The notes beneath the pieces are model-generated. The model saw only the letters and a program-made list of their open reading frames with translations, did not search any database and had not been told where the DNA came from. Source: CAZEDM01 sp964511075 (lineage in GTDB: Bacteria; Zixibacteria; MSB-5A5; RBG-16-43-9). Taken from it: a stretch of DNA of 64,000 nucleotides. Of the stretch, positions 17,313 through 25,259 are shown in pieces (position 1 is the first letter of the stretch; every line of letters starts with the position of its first letter). Where the stretch lies: the NCBI GenBank assembly GCA_964511075.1, contig CAZEDM010000007.1:1-64000 (forward strand), in the 5' to 3' direction. Both the position numbers and the translations under genes were made by a program.

Positions 17313-18569
17313 TTAAAACAACCCCAACTGCTCGGTATCTTTTTTTACTTCTACTCCCTCCCCTTCCTCGAATATCTTTATTTTTCCGTAAACCCCATCG
17401 TGCCCTGGTATGATATTTAATTTCCCTTCTCTAACCTTTTTTATTCCCTCTACTATTTTGGGGGAAGCCTTAGAAGATAACTCCTCAACCGAGAGGTCTA
17501 ATAGAATCCTGAACTCATTCCCCAAGTCCTGAATAATCTTTTTATACTCGGTCTCCACCCCTTTGGTATCAGGCGCCTGGCCCAAGGCATCTGCGATTAT
17601 CTCCTGTAATGGAATGAGATGTCTGTAGGGAATGGAATGGGGAGGGACAAAGCCTTCTGCCCTGTCTGCTAAATCCTCTACCCGGTGCATAACCCCTACT
17701 GTCAGCCTTTTGTGGCAAACCGGGCAGAGGTATTTATTTTTCTTTGTCTCAGCAGGAGAGAACAGTACCCCGCAGTTCCTGTGCCCGTCGAAATGATACT
17801 TTCCCTCCTCCGGGAAAAACTCGACGGTGTATAAAAATTTATTTTTATCCCCGGTTTTTATCACCTGCATAATCTCTTTATAATCGAGTTCGCAGTCAAA
17901 TATGTTGGCTTCCCTTCCCAGTTTGGAGGGTGAGTGAGCATCCGAGTTCGATATCAAAGTAATCTTATCCAATTTGGACAGCCGCCAGTTCATCTCCGGG
18001 TCTGAGGACAGGCCGGTTTCGATAGCATAGATATATTTGGAATACTCACCAAAACATTCCTCAATCGAATCGAACCCGGAGTTTGCCCCGAAGATGGAAA
18101 ACCAGGGAGTCCAGGCATGAGCGGGTACGATCATACATTCCTGCGAAGTTCCCAGGATAATTTTGACCAGCTCCTTGGCCGGAAAAGTAAAAGTCGGCCT
18201 GCCGTCAGATGCCAGTTTCCCTAAATTCTCCAGTTTCTTGTTGATTTTCTCAACCACCTCGAATGAAGGGGCGAAGATGATGTTGTGAATCTTCCTTAAC
18301 CTGCCTCCCTGATGAAAGATATTGTTCAGCTCTGCGGAAAGTATGAACCTGACCGGGCTTTTTTTATCTTTCGACTGGAAAAGTCCATTCCCCAACGGCT
18401 CTAACTTCTGCTTCAATTCAGCCAGATAAGCCGGATGGGTGAAATCTCCTGTCCCTAAAAGAGAGATCCCCTTGATCTCCGCCCATCTGGACAGGGAATC
18501 CACCTCCATCTCGGAAGAGGTGGCACGGCTGTACTTGGAATGGATATGAAAATCTGCAATGAAACGCAT
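17313..18569 (-). CDS. Endonuclease Q-type PHP-domain DNA repair nuclease with C-terminal clamp motif
   Basis: A 418-residue protein from ATG 18569. The PHP metal-dependent phosphoesterase domain has DFHIHSKYS at the start, GTGDFTHP and SNSDAHSPS. It is followed by a zinc-binding segment (Cys in HRNCGVLF, then CPVCHKR). This order matches endonuclease Q, which nicks 5' of deaminated bases (uracil, hypoxanthine) and abasic sites; EndoQ is common in Thermococcales and sporadic in bacteria. The last residues are EQLGLF, matching the bacterial beta-clamp-binding consensus QL-x-LF, as expected for a repair enzyme recruited to replication forks. A longer start (TTG 18628) is rejected because it lies inside the promoter. 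Upstream partner of the type IIG gene. Confidence 0.8.
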   Translation of the reverse strand: MRFIADFHIHSKYSRATSSEMEVDSLSRWAEIKGISLLGTGDFTHPAYLAELKQKLEPLGNGLFQSKDKKSPVRFILSAELNNIFHQGGRLRKIHNIIFAPSFEVVEKINKKLENLGKLASDGRPTFTFPAKELVKIILGTSQECMIVPAHAWTPWFSIFGANSGFDSIEECFGEYSKYIYAIETGLSSDPEMNWRLSKLDKITLISNSDAHSPSKLGREANIFDCELDYKEIMQVIKTGDKNKFLYTVEFFPEEGKYHFDGHRNCGVLFSPAETKKNKYLCPVCHKRLTVGVMHRVEDLADRAEGFVPPHSIPYRHLIPLQEIIADALGQAPDTKGVETEYKKIIQDLGNEFRILLDLSVEELSSKASPKIVEGIKKVREGKLNIIPGHDGVYGKIKIFEEGEGVEVKKDTEQLGLF

Positions 18570-18600
18570 TTTATACCGATGAAAGTGATATTTTTTTGAA

Positions 18601-18629
18601 ATTATACTATCCAGTTTTGTCTTTGTCAA
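18601..18629 (-). promoter_or_regulatory. Perfect consensus sigma70 promoter for the EndoQ/R-M operon
   Basis: Minus strand TTGACA (18624-18629), a 17-base spacer, then TATAAT (18601-18606), all twelve positions consensus. The predicted start near 18594 gives a leader of about 25 bases with only a weak SD. Confidence 0.8.
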
Positions 18630-18719
18630 TCTAAATATCCAAATTTACTGATTAAGCACACCTAAGAGATTGAGCTCCAAAGCATTTTGAAATAATTATA
18701 GAAAATTCCCAAAAAAGAC

Positions 18720-18749
18720 TTGACACCCTCCCCACGTAGAGCCTATATT
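18720..18749 (+). promoter_or_regulatory. Sigma70-type promoter for the 18841-22986 gene group
   Basis: TTGACA (18720-18725), an 18-base spacer, TATATT (18744-18749), preceded by an A-run. It gives a leader of about 85 bases before the ATG at 18841. Confidence 0.6.
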
Positions 18750-18840
18750 TAAGCTAATTAGAGCCTTAACCTTAGTATATGAATTATAATGAGTGGGGTT
18801 TATACATTAAAACATTTAGAATCAACAGCGGAGGCAAAAG

Positions 18841-19503
18841 ATGTTCTACAGGAATAGCCAAAAGGTCTTTTTATTCTTAATTTTAATCATTTGCTCTGGT
18901 TTCCAGCTAACTTCTGCCCAGTACTTTGTTAGAATGAGTGACCAGCAAAGAATTGAACTGGCACTGGATATGGTCAGAAAAGGAATTCAGCAGCAGGACA
19001 CCCTGAAGATCTCGATGGTCTCTACACCCTCACTTTTTGTAAAACAGAAGAGCTTTCAGGTCAATGGAGTTTTGACCAAGGAATTGCAGAGCATTTTCAA
19101 TAATTCATCAAAGAGAAAGCTCTCTCTTCAAAAACCCTCATTCAAGCAGATAAATCCTCTCAGTTCTTCTAATTTCTGGGATTTTGACATAGTGAACCTG
19201 AAGATAAAAATAGCGGGTGATAGTGCCATTGTGGATTGCGAGTTGGTCTTATGGGGTGCTGAATCTGAGCCTGGAAGCAAGGGACCCGGACGCAGGGTAA
19301 CCGAAAAATTTTATTTCAAATCACCCCCTCGAACACAGAGCGTACCCCCTCCCGCTGGGGAAGGAGGCACATTTAATAACACAGGAAAAAATCCGAACCG
19401 GAGCTGGCAGCTGACAGGATTTGATAATCTTCTGGACTTCCTGAAAGGAGAAGTGAAAATAACCGGTTCCTCTGGCTCAAAAATAAAAAAGGAGGGAAAA
19501 TGA
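18841..19503 (+). CDS. Secreted protein of unknown function
   Basis: A 220-residue protein with a signal peptide (about residues 1-26, FLFLILIICSGF then TSAQ). The mature part begins with a helix (SDQQRIELALDMVRKGIQQQ) and then beta strands, a layout that recalls NTF2-like or DUF4440-like folds but is not diagnostic. Residues around 160-178 are Pro/Gly-rich (VPPPAGEGG) and are encoded by a C/G-rich palindrome that resembles the intergenic CCCTCCC repeat family, so this segment may be a repeat insertion. GGAGG lies upstream of the ATG. Its TGA overlaps the ATG of the next gene (ATGA), implying translational coupling. Confidence 0.7.
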   Translation: MFYRNSQKVFLFLILIICSGFQLTSAQYFVRMSDQQRIELALDMVRKGIQQQDTLKISMVSTPSLFVKQKSFQVNGVLTKELQSIFNNSSKRKLSLQKPSFKQINPLSSSNFWDFDIVNLKIKIAGDSAIVDCELVLWGAESEPGSKGPGRRVTEKFYFKSPPRTQSVPPPAGEGGTFNNTGKNPNRSWQLTGFDNLLDFLKGEVKITGSSGSKIKKEGK

Positions 19504-20594
19504 CTAAGGATTTCTTCAAAAGCTTTAAGTTTTTGATCTTAATGCTTTTCTTGTTATCTGTTTGGGGTCTTTTGAGTTGCGAAAAAAAGGTAGACCTCGG
19601 GGGTTCAGCACAAACATCAAACTGTGGGGTGGGAAGCGGAAACTACTATTTCTATGAAGTGACATCTTTGCCCGAAAATTTTGATTGCAATACTGCCGGG
19701 AGTTTCTCCATAGAATTAAAACCAGAGATTGACCCAAGCTATACCGGTTTTAATCGCCTTTATTTTGAGCTTGAAAAAGACTGGACGGTTTATCGTAGCA
19801 ATTATGTAGAGCTTTATTCAGGCAATTATGCCACTCAGCAATTGGAATTTGGAGGTTCCTTGCCCACGGGAACTTACGAAGCTACAGCGTATTTACAGAA
19901 TATACAGCTTAATTCTACCTGTGAAGATAGTGTCTATTTGATATCCTCCTGCTGGCTTGGCAATATAGATATTACTCAATTCTCCAGTCCGCAGAAGATG
20001 ATGAACATTGAGTATTTCTGTCAATACTCAGACACCGGTATCATTTCCAGTTACGATGTCTTCTTAAGCCCCAACACTGCGGAATATGTCTATAACGCTT
20101 TCAGAATTGCTAACACCGACCGTACCTGGTACTCTTATCAGACTAATTTAACTCCACAACTGTTAAAATTCACTGATGACGACTTCAGCGAAATTGTAGA
20201 CTATATTTCAAACCTTAAGCAGTCTAGGGATAAGATGTTTCTATGCGGAATTAAAGGTTTCAAAGATGACCAAGGCAATTTACTCGATTATCTAGGAATC
20301 ACCGCATTATCAGATACTATTAATTTTACACCAAGTGATTCCTCAGGCAGCTTAGTTGCTGTAAAAGCCTGCATTAACTACGCAGGAACTGAATATAAAG
20401 TTGATTTTAATGATCTGGTAACCTCCACAACAGTACATGAATTAGGACATCAAAGAGCAATACTTCATCATGAAGGCCATTCCAAATTTTGTAGAATGAA
20501 TGCCCATCCAATATACCCAGGTGATAGAAGCACATATTTAAATCCACACTTTTGCAATAGCTGTATAAACAAGATAAAAAATATTAACTGGTAA
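19500..20594 (+). CDS. Lipoprotein with metzincin-like zinc-protease motif
   Basis: A 364-residue protein with an N-terminal lipoprotein signal ending LLSC (Cys at about 27), so probably membrane anchored. Near the C-terminus is VHELGHQRAILHHEGH, an HExxHxxxxxH zinc site. It differs from the classic metzincin HExxHxxGxxH by Ala where Gly is expected. A later CxxC (FCNSC) and Cys in KFCRMN could form disulfides. The middle is beta-rich and has no domain I recognise. Likely an extracytoplasmic metallopeptidase; specificity is unknown. Starts in an ATGA overlap with the preceding gene. Confidence 0.7.
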   Translation: MTKDFFKSFKFLILMLFLLSVWGLLSCEKKVDLGGSAQTSNCGVGSGNYYFYEVTSLPENFDCNTAGSFSIELKPEIDPSYTGFNRLYFELEKDWTVYRSNYVELYSGNYATQQLEFGGSLPTGTYEATAYLQNIQLNSTCEDSVYLISSCWLGNIDITQFSSPQKMMNIEYFCQYSDTGIISSYDVFLSPNTAEYVYNAFRIANTDRTWYSYQTNLTPQLLKFTDDDFSEIVDYISNLKQSRDKMFLCGIKGFKDDQGNLLDYLGITALSDTINFTPSDSSGSLVAVKACINYAGTEYKVDFNDLVTSTTVHELGHQRAILHHEGHSKFCRMNAHPIYPGDRSTYLNPHFCNSCINKIKNINW

Positions 20595-20606
20595 AAGGAG
20601 TTTAAA

Positions 20607-21488
20607 ATGCTTGAAAAAGTAACCTCAAGATACAAAACTTTATTATTACTCACATTATTTCTAATATTTATTATCACACCTTATTTAGCCGCGAGAACGA
20701 TAGAAATCAAAATTTATAGTTATAAAACAGAGTATCTTGTCAGGGAACCAATACTCATTCATTTTGAGGTCAAAAACAAAAACGGTAACCCAATTATTCT
20801 TTCCTTTGGGTTATTTGGAGAATACTTCAAAATTAAAGATGAAAAAGGACAAAGTTATGCAAACTTATTTTTAGGTGAATATGCTTTAACCGATACCCTT
20901 AAACCAAATGAATCTTATGAGAGCAGAGCAAATATAAGCGACAGATATAGGATTGTAGATGCTGGTGTATATACAATTGTTATGGAAACACCAGCAGGAG
21001 ATATATTACCTGAAACAAAATCTAATATCATAGAAATAAAAGTGAAAAATCCCACCGGAGATGAAAAAAAAGCTTTGAGTATGCTTTTGGAGGCTGACAA
21101 GCTCAAATTTGCTAGGGATGAAGAGGGTAAAAAAGACTTAGCAAAAAGGGAACTTGGCTTTCAGAAATATCAAGATTTAGTGGACAAATATCCTAATAGT
21201 ATTTATGCATCTTTGTCTCTAAATAGTGCCACTGGGATTTACAAATTTTCAACCAAATTAGAAGAAAGAAGAAAAATCATTCCAGTGTGCAGGAAATTGA
21301 TTGAAAATTATCCAAATTCCCTTTACTTCAACTCGGCTTTTATGTCCCTGGTGGATGTCTATGAAATTCTAAAAGACAAAGAAGGTGCGATTAAGATTAT
21401 GAACGAGTTAATTGAAAAACATCCTGACACCAAGATTTCAGAGGAGGCGGGAAAAAGGTTAAAAAGGATTGAAGAATGGAAATTTTAG
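20607..21488 (+). CDS. Exported protein with Ig-like and TPR-like halves
   Basis: A 293-residue protein with an N-terminal hydrophobic export signal (LLLLTLFLIFIITPYLA). Residues 30-145 form an Ig-like beta domain (EYLVREPILIHFEVKN, EYFKIKDEKGQ). Residues 150-293 are helical with repeats of the TolA-binding YbgF/BamD kind (FQKYQDLVDKYPNSIYA, CRKLIENYPNSLYF, MNELIEKHPDTKIS). AAAGGAG lies about 8 bases before the ATG. It follows the protease gene by 12 bases. It could be a periplasmic scaffold or inhibitor-like partner of the protease; that is inference from position only. Confidence 0.7.
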   Translation: MLEKVTSRYKTLLLLTLFLIFIITPYLAARTIEIKIYSYKTEYLVREPILIHFEVKNKNGNPIILSFGLFGEYFKIKDEKGQSYANLFLGEYALTDTLKPNESYESRANISDRYRIVDAGVYTIVMETPAGDILPETKSNIIEIKVKNPTGDEKKALSMLLEADKLKFARDEEGKKDLAKRELGFQKYQDLVDKYPNSIYASLSLNSATGIYKFSTKLEERRKIIPVCRKLIENYPNSLYFNSAFMSLVDVYEILKDKEGAIKIMNELIEKHPDTKISEEAGKRLKRIEEWKF

Positions 21489-21525
21489 AAGGGCTTTCAC
21501 AAAAGTTTAAAAAAAGTGAGGGAAA

Positions 21526-22986
21526 ATGAAAAAAGTATTCTTTTGCATATCCATTCTCTGTCTCCTATTAGTCACTGCCCGGAACACCCAAGGGTATTTG
21601 GGAAAATCTATCCGGCTCATGAGCATAGGGGATGAGTTAGCCGGGGTGATCGAAGATGAATATACTGATATATACAGAAATCCGGCTTACCTTTCTTTTA
21701 TAGACAAACCCAGAATATTTGGACAGTATAATCTCTACTGGCAGCCGGAGGTAAAGATAGCCGATTATTTTCAGAATCAGAAGACCGGATTACTGGGAGT
21801 GGTATTGCCCCTGTCAGATTATGGTAATATTGCCCTGGTAGGCGAATTGAAACCATCCTCAGAGAAAGATGGATATAATAGGGCGAGTCGAACCGAATAT
21901 ATCGATTACTATACCCTCGACACAACTTCTGCCAGTAGTTACCGTAAAGAATCAATTCAAAACTTCAAGGCGATATACAGTCTGAAACTTTCTCCATCCT
22001 TAAGACTGGGCATAGATTACGTTTATCTAAAAAATTATAATGATGGCGAAACAGAAAGCCAGAAAATAATAACTCAAAGATACTCAGGCTCTGATAGCTT
22101 GAAATCCTATGGAAGAAGCTATTCGTCAAATAATTTAGACGATTCTCCGGATGCCCAGAGAGTAAGCCTGGGGATGATATTAAATCCCTGGACAAAAACC
22201 ACTCTGGATTTCACACTTTATTATGAGAAGCTGAGTTATATAAGCCAGAACTCCTCTATTGGAGAGTCCCAGAGTATCTTATTCGGAGCTGATAGCAGTC
22301 TAAGGGAGACTTACTCCCTCCACACCTGAAGGGCACCCATAAAGCAACAGGCAGTTGGCCTGGACATTAATTTCAAATACGAGTTTCCTCAGAACCTGAC
22401 TCTGGCTTTTCTTTTAGGTGGGCGCTATCAAAAAAATGAGAATTCTAAATTAAGTCAAAATAGTGACAGCAGCTATTCCACTCCTGATTATATTAGTTTT
22501 AGTAATAGTAAAAGCTTCCTCCAGTGGGATGACAGATTTTATAGTTTTATGCTGGGAATCGGTGCTGAAAAAGATTTCTCTCCCTCTATTAAAATAGGAG
22601 CGGCATTGAAGGGATACTGGGATAGAGGAAGCTTAGACCGGCTTGAGTGGCAGGAAAGCTCTAATATCTATATGAGGGACGATTCGGTAGTAAACAGCTC
22701 TTATTATTTCCGGGAAAATCCTCAGAAAAAGACCACCAATTCCTACATGCTCACTTTCCCTGTTGGAATGGAGGTGGTTTTGCACAAGATGGTAAAAGCC
22801 AGGCTTGGAGGAGGATTTACTATAAAAAGAGAAGAGACGGAAACAGGAAATTCGACCATTTCAGAAGGTTATTACTCACAGGGCTTCAGTTTATCCTATA
22901 ATGAACAGATCTTCCTGGATGCTTATTTTAAGGATGATCTAACGCCTGTAGATAATTGGATGTTTAAAGTGGAATATAGATTTTAA
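21526..22986 (+). pseudogene. Outer-membrane beta-barrel protein interrupted by one in-frame TGA
   Basis: A single reading frame of 486 codons plus stop, broken only by TGA at 22327-22329 (codon 268). The first part has a signal peptide (MKKVFFCISILCLLLV) and amphipathic strands (LSFIDKPRIFGQYNLYWQ, GNIALVGEL, LRLGIDYVYLKN). After the TGA the strands continue in the same frame (VGLDINFKYEF, LTLAFLLGGRY, FMLGIGAEKDF, IKIGAALKGYW) to a final Phe-type end (MFKVEYRF). The aromatic last residue is typical of barrels inserted by BamA. A single C-to-T change (CGA to TGA) would explain it. A sequencing error is possible. An independent downstream start (ATG 22549) would give only a barrel fragment. 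Confidence 0.75.
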
Positions 22987-23055
22987 GCACCATTCACTGT
23001 TGAGAATTTTAAAATACAGGAGAACTATCACCTCTGAAAGAGGAGGGAGAAAATT

Positions 23056-24738
23056 ATGATTAAGAAATTTAGTTTAATCTGCTTGTTTTTGACAGTTTCC
23101 CTGGGATTTTATAATAACGGATACTCTCAGTCACCAAGCGAGTATGCTCTTATTCCCGTACCAGTGCAGGAGAATCCCGAAATCTGGAAAATGACTAAGG
23201 GTGAAGCCTTGCAGGCATTTGAGACTCAGCTTTTTATTAATCCGCTTTCAGCTTCTCAGTCCTATATTATGGATACTTCATATAATCTCTATAGTGGTAT
23301 GGCATTTGAACTAGATCACGGCTGGAACAGGATGATATTTTCTGAGTGTTTGGATGACTGGATAGCAGGATATGGCACCTTAGGCTCAGGAACGGGTCAG
23401 TTTAGATGGCCCAGAAGGCTGGATTGTGAAGGGCTTTGTAACGCCACATATGGTATTACCCCTTTCTACTATATATTTGTAGCTGATGCGAGTAACAACA
23501 GAATAGTAAAACTCCGCTATCGCTATGACACACAGGTGTTAGAAAACCTGGGTGTAATAACCGGAGATGGGTTAAAACTACCCGTGGATTTAGATCTTAA
23601 CAATGGATTTGAATTTTACTGGACTTATAATGACTATCTCTGGATATTAAATGGAAATTCTCAGATTAAAAGGTATGATCTGTTTGAGGACACATTCAAG
23701 TGTACTTATGGAAGTTATGGCTCTGGGGAAGGTCAATTCCGCCATCCAACTGCGGTAGTCAGTGGAAGAAATCCTTTCATAGTAAATGGAGATCCATATG
23801 CTAATAATGACCACTTCTACGTAGCTGACAGAGGAAATAATCGGCTGGTTTGGTTAATCAAAACACATGCTGCAGAAAATATTACCTGGTATAAGGAACT
23901 ATATGTAGACCGAGACATTGTTGATTTAGAAACGGATAATTTTGGACAAATCTGGGCTGTGGATAGGTCAAATGGCCAGATTATTAAATATCTTCCAGAC
24001 ATTAATATGGGATTATTCCCATTGTGTACCTTTGGCAGTTCTGGTTTTGGAGAGAAGCAATTCTGGAAACCGGTGAGTATCTCCAACACAGGTGGATTTC
24101 TGGCATGTGGAAATATGTATGTGCTTGAATCCTGGACCGATTCAAGCGGGGGACAGTATTTTGTTATAGGCACCGATATCGTTGATTTTAGCGTTTACTC
24201 TAATGATGAGCACACAGTTCATTATACAGATTATATCCAGGTAGATCCGGCTGGTATCTACTTTAAAATTTATAATGAATCAGAAGTTTTAGTCAACACC
24301 GTAAAACCTGGTGTCTTGGAATACTCCGGTCCCACTTTAAGCTGGTGGGATGGAAAAGATGATGCAGAACAATACGTTCCCAGTGGAAATTATTTGATGC
24401 AAGTGAGCGCAGTATCAGTTTATGCCAACATGAGTGATCCGAACCACCCTCATGCAGATTCCATAACCAGGGAAGGCTGGGTTTGTAATGTGCACCCGGA
24501 CGACATCATAGGCGACGCCAATGGAGACGGCAGCGTATCAGTTTCGGATGTGGTCTACCTTATCAACTATTTATATAAATACGGCCCTGCACCCGATCCC
24601 CTCTGGAAGGGAGATGCCAATGGAAACTGTGACCTTGGTGTTTCAGATGTAGTTTATCTCAACTACCATCTCTTCAGTGGTGGTCCCCCACCTCAGTTAA
24701 ATTTTGGCTGTTCTCCTCCCTGGAACTGTCAGCTTTAA
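23056..24738 (+). CDS. Secreted NHL-type beta-propeller protein with dockerin-like C-terminus
   Basis: A 560-residue protein with a signal peptide (residues 1-25, NGYSQ). Residues about 95-370 contain repeated propeller blades of the NHL/6-blade type (YGTLGSGTGQFRWPRRL, YGSYGSGEGQFRHPTAV, FGSSGFGEKQFWKPVSI). A FlgD-like Ig region follows at about 375-475 (LSWWDGKDDAEQYVPSGNYL). The C-terminus is a dockerin-like pair from about 484 (GDANGDGSVSVSDVVYLI; GDANGNCDLGVSDVVYL) ending GGPPP plus a short Cys-containing tail. GGAGGGAG precedes the ATG. It lacks a T9SS-type tail, so attachment by its dockerin pair is a reasonable inference. Confidence 0.85.
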   Translation: MIKKFSLICLFLTVSLGFYNNGYSQSPSEYALIPVPVQENPEIWKMTKGEALQAFETQLFINPLSASQSYIMDTSYNLYSGMAFELDHGWNRMIFSECLDDWIAGYGTLGSGTGQFRWPRRLDCEGLCNATYGITPFYYIFVADASNNRIVKLRYRYDTQVLENLGVITGDGLKLPVDLDLNNGFEFYWTYNDYLWILNGNSQIKRYDLFEDTFKCTYGSYGSGEGQFRHPTAVVSGRNPFIVNGDPYANNDHFYVADRGNNRLVWLIKTHAAENITWYKELYVDRDIVDLETDNFGQIWAVDRSNGQIIKYLPDINMGLFPLCTFGSSGFGEKQFWKPVSISNTGGFLACGNMYVLESWTDSSGGQYFVIGTDIVDFSVYSNDEHTVHYTDYIQVDPAGIYFKIYNESEVLVNTVKPGVLEYSGPTLSWWDGKDDAEQYVPSGNYLMQVSAVSVYANMSDPNHPHADSITREGWVCNVHPDDIIGDANGDGSVSVSDVVYLINYLYKYGPAPDPLWKGDANGNCDLGVSDVVYLNYHLFSGGPPPQLNFGCSPPWNCQL

Positions 24739-24956
24739 AAAACAGGCTCCCAAACTAACTCTTTGTCTCGTATAATTTATTGCAGGGCAATGCCTTTTTA
24801 CTTGGGTCCTCGCAAAAAAAAGACTTGACAATCTATATTTATTGACTAAATTGAAAGTGGTAAGGAATGTCTATTTTCCCTTTCTTTGAAAATATTGTTT
24901 TGAGATAACTGTTTTTTAGGTAAAGAGAAACCTTTTTTCGCAAAGGAGGCGAAAAG

Positions 24957-25259
24957 ATGGCCTGGAAGAAGTGCTTGACTGCTTTTTTGATTTTCCTTTT
25001 GCTCTTTTCTTTTGTCCCCATGGTTAATGCGGAAGGGCCAGATAAACCCCTGGAGGAGCATCCCTGGGAAGAGGTAAAATCAGTTACACCCCCTAAGTTC
25101 GAAAGCCCAGAACTGGTAACAAATGCGATCGAGACCTATTTCTTCTCAGTATCACCCTTCTGCTCTGGTATTTTTATGCTGGTGGTAGAAAAGAAGTGCC
25201 AAGGGGAGGTCAGGAAGGAGCAGTCAGCAATAACGGTGTCTTTACCTAGGAAGAAATGA
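24957..25259 (+). CDS. Small exported protein translationally coupled to a sigma54 activator
   Basis: A 100-residue protein with a strong SD (AAAGGAGGCG) and a clear signal peptide (MAWKKCLTAFLIFLLLFSF, cleavage near VNAEG). The predicted mature part is about 75 residues, acidic at first (PDKPLEEHPWEEV), with a short hydrophobic stretch (FCSGIFMLVVEK), two cysteines and a basic end. I recognise no family. Its TGA overlaps the ATG of the TPR-GAF-sigma54 regulator (ATGA at 25256), so they are made together. It may be a secreted signal or cell-surface reporter peptide sensed through that regulator; this is speculative. Confidence 0.65.
   Translation: MAWKKCLTAFLIFLLLFSFVPMVNAEGPDKPLEEHPWEEVKSVTPPKFESPELVTNAIETYFFSVSPFCSGIFMLVVEKKCQGEVRKEQSAITVSLPRKK

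Noticed and set aside
18570..18628. Longer EndoQ start at TTG
   Set aside because: The TTG is part of the TTGACA -35 box and the reading crosses the whole promoter; the PHP domain begins exactly at ATG 18569.
22327..22375. Selenocysteine insertion at the in-frame TGA (short hairpin CAGGC/GCCTG begins about 18 bases after it)
   Set aside because: The product is an outer-membrane barrel, the hairpin is weak, and no Sec genes are seen; a nonsense mutation or error is simpler.
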